Assembly: GCF_001049755.1 (NCBI RefSeq)
Contig: NZ_CVLB01000003.1
Span: 369,838 to 433,837, forward strand
Reading direction: 5' to 3'
Length of the DNA stretch: 64,000 nucleotides
DNA from: Brachyspira suanatina
GTDB lineage: Bacteria > Spirochaetota > Brachyspiria > Brachyspirales > Brachyspiraceae
The notes beneath the pieces are model-generated. The model was not told the DNA's origin. It did not search any database and saw only the letters and a list, made by a program, of their open reading frames with translations. Positions 38,917 through 49,032 of the stretch are shown in pieces. The translations under genes and the position numbers were made by a program. How positions within the stretch are numbered: position 1 is the first letter of the stretch; each line of letters opens with the position of its first letter.

Positions 38917-40680
38917 ATGACTAAAGGTAAAGTAACTGCTATTATATCAAACCTAATTTCAATAGAGGTAGACGGTCCTGTTTCACAAAACGAGATATGT
39001 TATGTATCTTGCGGTAATGCGAAACTTATGGCTGAGGTTATTAAAATATCAGGTACTAGTGCTAGTGCTCAGGTATTTGAATCTACTAGGGGTGTAAAAT
39101 TAGGTGATGCCGTAGAGTTTACTGGTTCAATGTTAGAGATTGAATTAGGACCTGGACTTTTAGGTAAAAACTTTGACGGACTTCAAAATGACCTTGATAA
39201 ATTACAAGGTGTATTCTTAGAAAGAGGTAAATATAATGATCTTTCTGAAGATAAAGAATCAACTTATGACTTTACTCCGATAGCTAAAGTAGGAGAGGAA
39301 GTACAAGCTGGAGATTGGATTGGTGCTGTTAAAGAAGGTTGGATTGACCATAAAATAATGGTTCCTTTCAAATTTGAAGGCAAAGGTGTTGTTGAAAGCG
39401 TAGCTTCAGCAGGCACTTATCATTTACAGGATACATTGGCTGTAATCAAATCAGCTAATGGTGAAAAAGTAAATGTAACAATGATACAAACTTGGCCTGT
39501 AAAACTTACTATTAAAGCATATAAAGAAAAGCCAAGACCTTTCAAACTATTAGAAACAGGTGTAAGAACTATAGATACATTTAACCCTATTACTGAAGGC
39601 GGTACAGGATTTATTCCAGGACCATTCGGAGCAGGTAAAACAGTATTACAGCACGCTTTAGCTACTAACGCAAACGCTGACTTGATCATAATGACAGCTT
39701 GCGGTGAGAGAGCTAATGAGGTAGTAGAAATATTTACAGAATTCCCAGAACTTATAGACCCTAGAACAGGAAGAAGTTTGATGGAAAGAACAACAATCAT
39801 CTGTAACACTTCTAACATGCCAGTTGCTGCACGTGAAGCTTCAGTTTATGTAGGTATGACTATAGCTGAATATTACAGATCAATGGGACTTAAAGTTCTT
39901 CTTCTTGCTGACTCTACTTCTCGTTGGGCACAGGCTTTAAGAGAGATGTCTAACAGACTTGAAGAGTTGCCAGGACCGGATGCATTCCCTATCGACTTGC
40001 CAGCTATTATTTCTAGTTTCTATGCTAGAGCAGGTTTCGTATACTTAAATAACGGAGAAACAGGTTCTATTACATTCATAGGTACAGTATCTCCTGCAGG
40101 CGGTAACTTGAAAGAGCCAGTAACAGAATCTACTCGTAAAGCTGCTAGATGTTTCTACGCTTTATCACAAAAACGTGCTGACAGTAAGAGATATCCTGCT
40201 GTTGACCCATTAGATTCTTATTCTAAATATATTGAATATCCAGAGTTCATAGAATTCTCAGATACTAATATAGAAAAAGGCTGGGCTGATAAAGTAACTA
40301 AAGCAAAAGATATTGCTAGAAGAGGACAGGAAGCTAATGACCAAATAAGCATTCTTGGTGATGACGCAGTACCTCTTGAATACCATCAGCGTTTATGGAA
40401 AGCAGAACTTATAGACTTCGTTATCTTACAGCAGGACGCTTTCGATAAAGTAGATAAGAACTGTCCTATAGAAAGACAAAAAGAATTATTAAATCAAGTT
40501 ATGAAAGTTGTAGAAGCTGATTACAGATTTGATGATTATAGTGAAGTAGGTACTTATTTCAAAAGACTTATTAACGCATTCAAACAGATGAACTATTCTG
40601 TATATCAGTCTGATGATCACAAAAAATACACAGCTGAGATGGAATCAATATTTGCTGAAAGGAGTATAACACATGCCTAA
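38917..40680 (+). CDS. atpA: V-type ATP synthase subunit A (catalytic)
   Basis: The catalytic nucleotide-binding subunit, 587 residues. The P-loop GPFGAGKT covers residues 235-242, MTACGERANEVVEIF follows, and LLLADSTSRWAQALREMSNRLEELPGPDAFP is the conserved catalytic core. The A-type non-homologous insert region precedes the P-loop. AGGAG precedes the ATG. Its end overlaps the start of subunit B by eight bases, so the two are translationally coupled at a likely fixed ratio. Confidence 0.97.
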   Translation: MTKGKVTAIISNLISIEVDGPVSQNEICYVSCGNAKLMAEVIKISGTSASAQVFESTRGVKLGDAVEFTGSMLEIELGPGLLGKNFDGLQNDLDKLQGVFLERGKYNDLSEDKESTYDFTPIAKVGEEVQAGDWIGAVKEGWIDHKIMVPFKFEGKGVVESVASAGTYHLQDTLAVIKSANGEKVNVTMIQTWPVKLTIKAYKEKPRPFKLLETGVRTIDTFNPITEGGTGFIPGPFGAGKTVLQHALATNANADLIIMTACGERANEVVEIFTEFPELIDPRTGRSLMERTTIICNTSNMPVAAREASVYVGMTIAEYYRSMGLKVLLLADSTSRWAQALREMSNRLEELPGPDAFPIDLPAIISSFYARAGFVYLNNGETGSITFIGTVSPAGGNLKEPVTESTRKAARCFYALSQKRADSKRYPAVDPLDSYSKYIEYPEFIEFSDTNIEKGWADKVTKAKDIARRGQEANDQISILGDDAVPLEYHQRLWKAELIDFVILQQDAFDKVDKNCPIERQKELLNQVMKVVEADYRFDDYSEVGTYFKRLINAFKQMNYSVYQSDDHKKYTAEMESIFAERSITHA

Positions 40681-41998
40681 AGCATTTCAAAAAGTATATA
40701 CAAAATTAGTACAGATCACTAAAGCAACTGTATCATTAAGAGCAGAAAATGTTGGTAACGATGAGATGGCTCTAGTAGCTGGCAGACCTGCTCAGGTTGT
40801 AAAAATGATTGGAGATATTGTTACACTTCAGGTTTTCCAAGGTACTGAAGGTATACCTACTAACGCTGAAGTTGTATTCTTAGGTAGACCTCCTAGACTT
40901 AAAGTAAGCGAACTTCTTGCAGGAAGATTCTTCAATGCTTATGGTGAGCCTATTGATGGAGGTGCAGAAATTGAAGGTAAGGAAGTAGAAATCGGAGGAC
41001 CTTCTGTAAATCCTGTTAGAAGAAAACAGCCTTCCGAACTTATCGCTACTGGTATTGCTGGTATAGACCTTAACAATACTCTTGTTACAGGACAGAAAAT
41101 ACCATTCTTCGCAGACCCAGACCAGCCTTATAACGCAGTACTTGCACAGGTTGCTTTGAGAGCTGAAGCTGATAAGATCATTCTTGGAGGTATGGGACTT
41201 TCTAACGATGACTACTTATCATTCAAAAATACATTTACTGAAGCTGGAGCATTAGATAAAATCATATGTTTCATCAATACTACTGATGACCCTCCAGTAG
41301 AAAGACTTTTGATACCTGATATGGCTTGTACAGCTGCTGAATATTTCGCAGTTGAGCATAAGCAGAAAGTTCTTGTTCTTCTTACAGACATGACACTTTA
41401 TGCAGACGCTTTGGCTATCGTATCTAACAAGATGGACCAAATTCCTTCTAAAGACTCTATGCCAGGTTCTTTATATTCAGACCTTGCTAAAATATATGAG
41501 AAAGCAGCTCAGTTCCCAGACGGCGGATCTATTACTATTATTGCTGTTACTACTCTTAACGAAGGTGATATTACTCATGCTGTACCAGACAACACTGGTT
41601 ACATCACTGAAGGTCAGCTTTACTTAAGACGTGACTCTGATATAGGTAAAACAATCATTGACCCATTCAGAAGTCTTTCACGTTTGAAACAGTTGGTTAT
41701 AGGTAAGAAAACTAGAGAAGATCACCCTGCTGTAATGAACACTTTAGTACGTCTTTATTCAGATGCTGCTAATGCTAAAATGAAAAAAGAAAACGGATTC
41801 GACTTGACTGAGTACGATGAAAGATGTTTGAAATATGCTGCTGAATATTCTGAAAGATTATTAGCAATAGACATTAACATAAAAATTGATGAGATGTTAG
41901 AAACTGGTTGGGAATTGATGGGTAAATACTTCAGTAAAGCAGAAGTAGGTGTAAAAGAATCACTTGTAGAAAAATATGGTAAATGGACTAACAACTAA
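40673..41998 (+). CDS. atpB: V-type ATP synthase subunit B (regulatory)
   Basis: The non-catalytic nucleotide-binding subunit of 441 residues. It lacks the GxGKT P-loop, having ATGIAGIDLNNTLVTGQKIPFF in that place, as expected. LLTDMTLYADALAIVSNKMDQIPSKDSMPGSLYSDLAKIYE is the family signature. AAAGGAG within the end of subunit A drives translation. Codon use is GC-enriched relative to neighbours, in line with high expression. Subunit D starts 24 bases downstream. Confidence 0.97.
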   Translation: MPKAFQKVYTKLVQITKATVSLRAENVGNDEMALVAGRPAQVVKMIGDIVTLQVFQGTEGIPTNAEVVFLGRPPRLKVSELLAGRFFNAYGEPIDGGAEIEGKEVEIGGPSVNPVRRKQPSELIATGIAGIDLNNTLVTGQKIPFFADPDQPYNAVLAQVALRAEADKIILGGMGLSNDDYLSFKNTFTEAGALDKIICFINTTDDPPVERLLIPDMACTAAEYFAVEHKQKVLVLLTDMTLYADALAIVSNKMDQIPSKDSMPGSLYSDLAKIYEKAAQFPDGGSITIIAVTTLNEGDITHAVPDNTGYITEGQLYLRRDSDIGKTIIDPFRSLSRLKQLVIGKKTREDHPAVMNTLVRLYSDAANAKMKKENGFDLTEYDERCLKYAAEYSERLLAIDINIKIDEMLETGWELMGKYFSKAEVGVKESLVEKYGKWTNN

Positions 41999-42022
41999 TT
42001 TTTAATAAAGTAGGTACAAAAT

Positions 42023-42622
42023 ATGGCATTAAAGTTTCAATACAATAAAACGGCTCTTCAAAACCTAAGACGTCAGCTTTCTATTCGTGAGAAAGCATTG
42101 CCTACTTTAAAAAGTAAAGAGGCAGCTCTTCGTCTTGAGGTGAGAAAGATTACCGCTGAGATTGAATTACTTAAAGAAGAATACCAAAAGTTAGTTAAAG
42201 AAAATCAAAACTACAATGGTTTTTGGACTGAATTTCCTGAGATAGTAAAAATCAAGAAAATTAATTCCGAGCTTAAAAACATTGCCGGTGTTAAAGTGAA
42301 TATACTTTCTAATATAGATTTTGCTATTGAAAATGTCAGCCTCTTTAATATGCCTTCTTGGATAAGACTTGCCATAAGTATGTTTGAACGCCTTATGACT
42401 ATTCAGGTAAAAATTGAAATGACTGAGGCTAGATTAAATGCTTTGGCTTATGCTAGGAAAAAAACTACTCAGAAAGTTAACCTTTATGAGAAAGTACAGA
42501 TTCCTGAGTATAAAACAGCTATAATCAAGATTAAAAGGTATATGGAAGACGAGGATAATTTAAGTAAGTCTTCTCAAAAGATAGTAAAAGAAAGAAACAG
42601 AGCTAAGGAGGCATCTTTATGA
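42023..42622 (+). CDS. atpD: V-type ATP synthase subunit D
   Basis: The central rotor shaft subunit, a long antiparallel coiled coil of 199 residues. The N-terminal FQYNKTALQNLRRQLSIREKALPTLKSKEAAL and the C-terminal EKVQIPEYKTAIIKIKRYMEDEDN are conserved in V/A-type subunit D. The spacing to subunit B is 24 bases. Its TGA overlaps the ATG of subunit I (ATGA). Confidence 0.93.
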   Translation: MALKFQYNKTALQNLRRQLSIREKALPTLKSKEAALRLEVRKITAEIELLKEEYQKLVKENQNYNGFWTEFPEIVKIKKINSELKNIAGVKVNILSNIDFAIENVSLFNMPSWIRLAISMFERLMTIQVKIEMTEARLNALAYARKKTTQKVNLYEKVQIPEYKTAIIKIKRYMEDEDNLSKSSQKIVKERNRAKEASL

Positions 42623-44487
42623 TTAGAAAAATGAAGAAACTCTCTCTCTTTGTCTTTCATGAGGATAGGGAAAAAACTTTAAGCGATTTGGCATCACTTG
42701 GACTTGTGCATATTGAAATTGCTAATGGTGTTTCATCTGAAAATATAGAAAATATTTCAAGTAAGAAAAATGATGCTTTAAGAGCTAAAAATATTATTAA
42801 TAATGCTTTGGCTGATGCTAAAAAGGCTAAAAAAGATGTTTCTAATGTGAAAGCTGATAATTTATCAAAAAAAGCTAATGAAGTTATAGAAAATGTTATA
42901 TCTACTTCTCAGGCTTCTGATAAATTGAAAGCTGAAAGAGATATGCTTAAAAAAGAATTATCTGTTATAGCTCCTTTCGGGGATTTTAGCTTTGATAAAG
43001 TTAATGGCTTAAAAGAAAAAACAGGCTATAATATTCTATTCTACAGTGCAAATGCTAAAGAGTATAATGACTATAATTTCTCTGAAGTTAAGGATATATT
43101 TACTTATTCTATCAAAGAGGAAGCTGGAAAAGTTTATTTTATTGCTTTCAAAAAAGACGGCAGTGAAGAGACTATTCCTTTCGATATAGTTAATATGCCT
43201 TCTCATTCTTATAGCGAAATAAATGAGAAAATAGCTAAGCTCGATAAAGAAATAGAGAATAATGATACTGAGATTATAAAAAATCAGGTATTTATAGAAG
43301 CTATTAATAAAGAAATAGATAATCTTAATATATCTAATCATTTTGAAGAAGCTAAAGAAAGCTTTGTAGCTAGCGAAGGCACAGAAGGAAAAATCCTTTA
43401 TGTAGAGGCTTATGTTCCTAAAGATAAAGAAAGCGAAGTGAAGTCTTTACTCGACAGCAAGAAAATAGCTTATATAATGGAAGATCCTTCAAGAGATGAT
43501 AGAGTTCCTGTTGAGCTTAAAAATAATAAGTATTCAGGTGCTTATGAGCTTATTACAAAATTATTCCAATTACCGAATTATTTCGAGATAGATTTAACTC
43601 CTATGATAGCGGTTTTCTATCCATTATTCTTCGCTTATTGTTTCGGTGATTCAGGTTATGGTATAGTATTAACTATAGTAGCTTTAATAGGCTTATTTAC
43701 AGTATTAAAAGGACAATTAAGAGGAGTAGGCATACTTGCTTTAACATTAGGTATATGTACTACTATTATGGGTGTTATAAACGGAGGCAGTTTCTTTGGT
43801 GTAAGCATACCTTCAAATACACAAATACCTATATTTGCCACTTTAAGTAAGTATTTAATAATTACAGACTTAAAAGAAAATTGGTTCTTAACTCCATTTA
43901 ATACAGCATTACTTATAGGCGTACTTCATATATGTTTCGCTTTATTGGTAGGCGTTATAGACAGAATTAAAACTAGCCCTATAGGCGATATACTTGGTGC
44001 TATAGGTAAACTTCTATTCATACCGGGACTTGTTTTATGGTTCTTGGGTGATATGCAGAAAATGGAAGTTATCAAACAATTCAGCACTGTATATTATGCT
44101 TTAATAGCTGTTGGTTTGGTATTCTTAGTAATACTTTCTAATGTTGGTAAGAAGCCTGATGTATTAAACTCTATACTTGGAGTTTATTTTGCAGCAACTG
44201 GTATAATGGGTGATACACTTTCTTATATACGTTTGTTTGCTTTAGGTGCATCTGGTTCTATATTAGCATTGGTAATAAATCAGATAGGTATGAGTTTCAA
44301 AGCTATTCCTGGTGTTGGCGTAGTGATAATGGTTGTATTCCTTGTAGTAGGACATATTGCCATCTTCTTACTAAACATACTTGGTGCTTTGGTACACCCT
44401 TTGAGATTAACATTTGTAGAGTTCTACAATAACGTTGGTTTTGAAGGCGGCGGAAAAGAGTATAAGCCTCTCAAAAAAGCGGCTTAA
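42619..44487 (+). CDS. atpI: V-type ATP synthase subunit I (membrane stator)
   Basis: The a-subunit homologue: a cytoplasmic N-terminal half (about 1-310, partly coiled coil) and a C-terminal membrane half with seven to eight helices. The half channel region includes FYPLFFAYCFGDSGYG and ATGIMGDTLSYIRLFALGASGSILALVINQIG, the latter carrying the conserved Arg that couples ion flow to the K ring. AAGGAGG precedes the ATG, which overlaps the stop of subunit D. 622 residues. Confidence 0.95.
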   Translation: MIRKMKKLSLFVFHEDREKTLSDLASLGLVHIEIANGVSSENIENISSKKNDALRAKNIINNALADAKKAKKDVSNVKADNLSKKANEVIENVISTSQASDKLKAERDMLKKELSVIAPFGDFSFDKVNGLKEKTGYNILFYSANAKEYNDYNFSEVKDIFTYSIKEEAGKVYFIAFKKDGSEETIPFDIVNMPSHSYSEINEKIAKLDKEIENNDTEIIKNQVFIEAINKEIDNLNISNHFEEAKESFVASEGTEGKILYVEAYVPKDKESEVKSLLDSKKIAYIMEDPSRDDRVPVELKNNKYSGAYELITKLFQLPNYFEIDLTPMIAVFYPLFFAYCFGDSGYGIVLTIVALIGLFTVLKGQLRGVGILALTLGICTTIMGVINGGSFFGVSIPSNTQIPIFATLSKYLIITDLKENWFLTPFNTALLIGVLHICFALLVGVIDRIKTSPIGDILGAIGKLLFIPGLVLWFLGDMQKMEVIKQFSTVYYALIAVGLVFLVILSNVGKKPDVLNSILGVYFAATGIMGDTLSYIRLFALGASGSILALVINQIGMSFKAIPGVGVVIMVVFLVVGHIAIFLLNILGALVHPLRLTFVEFYNNVGFEGGGKEYKPLKKAA

Positions 44488-44522
44488 TTAGTTTATATAA
44501 AAAATAATTAAAAAGAAAATAA

Positions 44523-45011
<489 letters not shown>

Positions 45012-45041
45012 TTAAGTAATTAATAAAAGTGAATAAATAAG

Positions 45042-45080
45042 AATCCGTAGGAGTGATAATAACTCTTACGGATTTTTTAT
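45042..45080 (+). terminator. Terminator of the V-ATPase operon
   Basis: A 13-bp stem with one G-U pair (45042-45054 with 45062-45074), a seven-base loop and a run of six T. Confidence 0.92.
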
Positions 45081-45219
45081 TTTTAATAAAAATAAAAAAT
45101 TATATATAATTATAATATCTATTTTTTATTATATATTATTTATATAGTTTTTATTATTATAAGATATATTAATTTTATAAATTATTTATCTTTTTATTTA
45201 AAATAATAGGAGTAATCAC

Positions 45220-46599
45220 ATGAAAAAATACATTGCAGAGCCATTTAGAATTAAAATGGTAGAACCTATAAGAATGATCTCTAGAGAAGAAAGAGAAGAA
45301 AAAATAAAAGAAGCGAATTATAATGTATTTGCTTTGAAAGCTGAAGATGTTTATATTGATTTATTAACTGATTCAGGTACAGGTGCTATGAGCGATAAGC
45401 AATGGTCTGGAATTATGATGGGTGATGAATCATATTCTGGAAGCAGAAGTTATTTTCATCTTATGGATGTTGCTAAATCTATATTCGGATACAAATATTT
45501 TCAGCCTGTTCACCAAGGAAGAGCAGCTGAAAAAGTATTACTTCCTAATATAATTAAAAAAGGTCAGTATTCTATTTCAAATATGCACTTTGATACAACA
45601 AGAGGACATGTTGAATTAGCCGGCGGTATAGTTGTAGACTGTGTTTGTAAAGAGGCATTGGATACAGAGAATTATTTTGATTTCAAAGGTAATATGGATG
45701 TAGAGAGACTTGAGAAATTAATAAAAGAGTATAAGCCAGAGAATGTTGGTATTATTATAATGACAATTACAAATAATACTGCAGGAGGTCAGCCTGTATC
45801 TATACAAAATATCAAAGAAACTTCTGAAATAGCCAAAAAATATAATATACCTCTTATTATAGATGCTGCCAGATATGCTGAAAACTCTTATTTTGTTAAG
45901 AAAAGAGAAAAAGGCTACGAAAATAAAACTATAAGAGAAATAGTAAAAGAAACTTTCCAATATGCTGACGGATTTACTATGAGTGCTAAAAAAGATGCTA
46001 TAGTTAATATGGGCGGATTAATAGGTATAAAAGAGAATGAAGCTTTATATGAAAAAATTAAAATATCTACTATTCCTAATGAGGGATTTGTTTCATACGG
46101 CGGATTATCCGGAAGAGATTTAGAAGGTCTTGCTATAGGTTTAGATGAAGGATTGGATGTTGATTATTTGCATTATAGAATAGGACAGATTGAATATTTA
46201 GGTGATATATTAAGAGAAGCTAAAGTACCTTTTCAATATCCTGTAGGAGGACATGCTTTATTTGTAGATGCTAAAAAACTTCTTCCTCATATTCCTTATT
46301 ATGAGTTTCCTGGACAGGCTTTGGCTATAGAATTATACAGAGAAGCAGGAATAAGAGGCTGCGATATAGGTTCTTATATGATAGGAAATGATCCTAAAAC
46401 AGGAAAGCAAATAGAATCTGAATTGGAATTGACAAGATTAGCTATACCTAGAAGAGTTTATACACAGGCACATATGGATATTATTGCTGAGGCTTTAATA
46501 TCAATAAAAGATAGGGCTTCTTCTATAAGAGGATATAGAATAACTTGGGAGCCTCCTATATTAAGACATTTTACATCCAAATTAGAGCCATTATCTTAA
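45220..46599 (+). CDS. tnaA: Tryptophanase (tryptophan indole-lyase)
   Basis: A PLP enzyme splitting tryptophan into indole, pyruvate and ammonia. Overall it resembles both tryptophanase and tyrosine phenol-lyase. Two discriminating positions favour tryptophanase: Asp125 in HFDTTRGH (lyase for tyrosine has Thr there) and Ile383 in GCDIGSY (Arg in tyrosine phenol-lyase). The PLP lysine is in TMSAKKDA, probably Lys258. 459 residues. AGGAG lies before the ATG. No TnaC-like leader with a Trp codon is visible upstream. A transporter gene follows 21 bases later, forming a two-gene unit. Confidence 0.93.
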   Translation: MKKYIAEPFRIKMVEPIRMISREEREEKIKEANYNVFALKAEDVYIDLLTDSGTGAMSDKQWSGIMMGDESYSGSRSYFHLMDVAKSIFGYKYFQPVHQGRAAEKVLLPNIIKKGQYSISNMHFDTTRGHVELAGGIVVDCVCKEALDTENYFDFKGNMDVERLEKLIKEYKPENVGIIIMTITNNTAGGQPVSIQNIKETSEIAKKYNIPLIIDAARYAENSYFVKKREKGYENKTIREIVKETFQYADGFTMSAKKDAIVNMGGLIGIKENEALYEKIKISTIPNEGFVSYGGLSGRDLEGLAIGLDEGLDVDYLHYRIGQIEYLGDILREAKVPFQYPVGGHALFVDAKKLLPHIPYYEFPGQALAIELYREAGIRGCDIGSYMIGNDPKTGKQIESELELTRLAIPRRVYTQAHMDIIAEALISIKDRASSIRGYRITWEPPILRHFTSKLEPLS

Positions 46600-46620
46600 T
46601 AGTAGAATAAGTGTATAGAT

Positions 46621-47934
46621 ATGAATAAAGAGAGAGGCAATTTTAGCAGTTCTATAGGTTTTATCATAGCTTGTGTAGGATCAGCAGTTGGAATAGGGAA
46701 TGTTTGGATGTTTCCTTGGAGAGTAGGTCAATTCGGCGGGGCAATATTTCTTATATTATACTTTTTCTTCGTTATTGCTTTAGGTGTAATAGGTTTAATA
46801 GGCGAATTTACATTGGGCAGAATGAATAAAACAGGCCCAATAGGTTCTTTTGAAAATGCTTTAAAAACTAGAAATAAAAATTTCGGAGCTATTATAGGCA
46901 TCATTCCCATGATTGGGGCTCTTGGTATAGCTATAGGATATTCTGTAGTCGTAGGCTGGATATTAAGATATACTGTAGGTGCTATAGACGGCAGTTTATT
47001 TTCATCTTCAGATATTGGCTTATATTTTGTATCTATTATAACTGATTTTGGAAGCGTGCCTTGGCATATTACAGGAATAGTTATTTGCGTTCTCATATTA
47101 ATAGGCGGAGTAAGTAAGGGAATAGAACTAGCTAATATGTTATTAATACCTTTATTCTATATATTGTTTATTGTATTATTAGTGAGAGTATTAACTTTAC
47201 CCAATATAAAAGAAGGTATATATTATTTATTATTTCCTAATTGGAAGATTTTATATAATCCTAAGGCTTGGGCTATGGCACTTGGTCAGGCATTTTTTTC
47301 TATATCTTTAGCCGGAAGCGGAATGGTAGTATACGGATCATATTTAAAAGATGACGTAAATATACCAAAATCGGCAATTCAAACAGCTGTTTTTAGTTCT
47401 TTAGGTGCTTTATTATGTGCTTTTGTGGTTATACCTGCTGTATTTGCATTTGGAATAAATCCTAATGCAGGACCTCCTTTAATATTTATATCTATACCTT
47501 TAGTATTTCAGAAAATGCCTTTCGGTTATTTTTTCTCTATACTATTTAATATATCAATATTATTTGCAGCTATTTCATCATTGATAAATTTGATGGAATG
47601 TCCTATTGAGGCTTTAGAAAATAGATTGAAATTATCAAGAAAGGTTTCTGTTATTACTATTGGAATAATCATGATAGCTATAGGTATTTTTATAGAAAGA
47701 GCTGATAGAGTAGGATCATGGATGGATTTTGTTTCTATGTATATTGTTCCTACAGGAGCTATGCTTTCGGCTGTAATGATTTTCTGGGTTATAGGAATGA
47801 AAACTTTCAGAGAAAATGCAGAAAAAGGAATGAATAAACATTTACCTAAATGGTTTGATTTTATGTCTAAATATGTATTTGTTGGAGTATCTATTTTGAT
47901 TTTAATATTAAGCATCACATTAGGCGGATTCTAA
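46621..47934 (+). CDS. Na+-dependent amino-acid symporter (SNF/NSS family)
   Basis: Eleven or so helices, 437 residues. The N-terminal sodium-site motif SAVGIGNVWMFPW is the NSS signature, followed by LGVIGLIGEFTLGR. Bacterial NSS members of this short type (TnaT, MhsT, LeuT) import tryptophan or other hydrophobic amino acids. Immediate downstream position to tnaA makes tryptophan the most likely substrate. No good ribosome-binding site is visible in the 21-base gap, so translation may be coupled to tnaA. A terminator follows. Confidence 0.92.
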   Translation: MNKERGNFSSSIGFIIACVGSAVGIGNVWMFPWRVGQFGGAIFLILYFFFVIALGVIGLIGEFTLGRMNKTGPIGSFENALKTRNKNFGAIIGIIPMIGALGIAIGYSVVVGWILRYTVGAIDGSLFSSSDIGLYFVSIITDFGSVPWHITGIVICVLILIGGVSKGIELANMLLIPLFYILFIVLLVRVLTLPNIKEGIYYLLFPNWKILYNPKAWAMALGQAFFSISLAGSGMVVYGSYLKDDVNIPKSAIQTAVFSSLGALLCAFVVIPAVFAFGINPNAGPPLIFISIPLVFQKMPFGYFFSILFNISILFAAISSLINLMECPIEALENRLKLSRKVSVITIGIIMIAIGIFIERADRVGSWMDFVSMYIVPTGAMLSAVMIFWVIGMKTFRENAEKGMNKHLPKWFDFMSKYVFVGVSILILILSITLGGF

Positions 47935-47957
47935 TGAATATATAATTTATTAATAAG

Positions 47958-47990
47958 AAGGTTAGGTTATTATGCCTAACCTTTTTTATA
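47958..47990 (+). terminator. Terminator of the tnaA-transporter operon
   Basis: A 10-bp stem with one G-U pair (47958-47967 with 47974-47983), a six-base loop and a T-rich tail. Confidence 0.9.
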
Positions 47991-47997
47991 ATCAAAA

Positions 47998-48025
47998 TTG
48001 ACAAATAGAATAACTTTGTTAAAAT
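47998..48025 (+). promoter_or_regulatory. Likely promoter of the DUF1349 gene
   Basis: TTGACA (47998-48003), a 16-base spacer and TAAAAT (48020-48025), 24 bases before the ATG. The sequence closely matches the dnaX promoter at 48958-48985. Confidence 0.7.
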
Positions 48026-48048
48026 TATTTTTATTTAAAGAGTTTTTT

Positions 48049-48642
48049 ATGAATAAATATTTTTTAGAAGAAGAGCTATATTGGATTAGAAAGCCAAAAA
48101 ATATATTAATATATGATAAAAAGATAGAAATATATACAGAACCTAATACTGATTTATGGCAGAGAACATATTATGGTTTTAGAAATGATAATGCTCCAAT
48201 ACTTCAAACAAGAACTAAAGAAAAATATTTTTCATTTATAGTGAAAACTGTATTTGAAAGCAAGCATCGTTTCGATCAATGCGGAGTTGCCATTTATATA
48301 GACAGTGAAAATTGGTTTAAGGCTTCTATAGAATACGAAAATGAAGATTATCAGCGTTTAGGAAGTGTGGTTACAAATAACGGTTATTCTGATTGGGCTA
48401 CTCAGGATATATCGGCTTCTATAAAAGAGATGCATTACAGATTAAGCAGAAGAGAAAGCGATTTTTTAATTGAGTACAGCGAAGACGGAATAAATTTCAA
48501 GCAAATGAGAATATTTCATTTATTCAAAGCTGATGATGAAATACCATTTGGAATATATGCCTGCAGTCCTGAAAACTCATCTTTCAAAGCAGTATTTTCA
48601 GATATGGAAATAACTGAATGTAAATGGCTTGAACATAAATAA
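48049..48642 (+). CDS. DUF1349 (concanavalin-like) protein
   Basis: A soluble beta-sandwich-type protein of 197 residues, with no signal peptide. DUF1349 hallmarks are present: TEPNTDLWQRTYYGF, the HRFDQCGVAIYIDSENWFKASIEYE stretch, SVVTNNGYSDWAT, EYSEDGINFKQMRI and GIYACSPENSSFKAVFSDMEI. The fold is related to lectin or glycosidase domains; the biochemical role is unknown. The start at 48049 is chosen because it follows the promoter at 24 bases and starts the conserved region. An upstream TTG frame would begin inside the -35 box. Followed by a DUF1905 gene seven bases on. Confidence 0.88.
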   Translation: MNKYFLEEELYWIRKPKNILIYDKKIEIYTEPNTDLWQRTYYGFRNDNAPILQTRTKEKYFSFIVKTVFESKHRFDQCGVAIYIDSENWFKASIEYENEDYQRLGSVVTNNGYSDWATQDISASIKEMHYRLSRRESDFLIEYSEDGINFKQMRIFHLFKADDEIPFGIYACSPENSSFKAVFSDMEITECKWLEHK

Positions 48643-48649
48643 TTATTTT

Positions 48650-48922
48650 ATGATAAACAATAAAGAATATAAATTTAATGCAGTAATAAAGAAAGTACCT
48701 GATATGGATGCGGCTTATATAGAGTTTCCTTATGATGTAAAAAAAGAATTTGGAAAAGGTCGTGTTAAAGTAACTGCATTTTTTGACGGATTTGAATATA
48801 AAGGAATACTTGTGAAGATGCAAACTCCTTGTCATATAATAGGTATAAGAAAAGATATAAGGAAAGCTATAAATAAGCATGCAGGAGACACCATAGAAGT
48901 GATAATAAAAGAGCGTGAATAA
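48650..48922 (+). CDS. DUF1905 protein
   Basis: A small beta-barrel-like protein of 90 residues. YIEFPYDVKKEFGKGRVKVTAFFDGFEYKGIL and IIGIRKDIRKAINKHAGDTIEVIIKERE match the DUF1905 pattern (PfDv...fG.grv.V...dG...h.igi.k.iR.a..k..GD.v.V). The first ATG is at 48650; an upstream TTG at 48629 would overlap the DUF1349 end. Function unknown. Confidence 0.85.
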   Translation: MINNKEYKFNAVIKKVPDMDAAYIEFPYDVKKEFGKGRVKVTAFFDGFEYKGILVKMQTPCHIIGIRKDIRKAINKHAGDTIEVIIKERE

Positions 48923-48957
48923 TGGTTCTTTAAGAAATTTTTTAATAAATACTTAAA

Positions 48958-48985
48958 TTGACAAATAAATATAGTCTGTTAAAAT
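48958..48985 (+). promoter_or_regulatory. Likely promoter of dnaX
   Basis: TTGACA (48958-48963), a 16-base spacer and TAAAAT (48980-48985), 47 bases upstream of the dnaX ATG. Confidence 0.7.
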
Positions 48986-49032
48986 AGCTTAAATCAAAAC
49001 AATAAAAAAATAATATATTGGAATATTAAAAT

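Noticed and set aside
45078..45219. TnaC-like leader peptide before tnaA
   Set aside because: The gap is nearly all A and T and contains no short ORF with a Trp codon.
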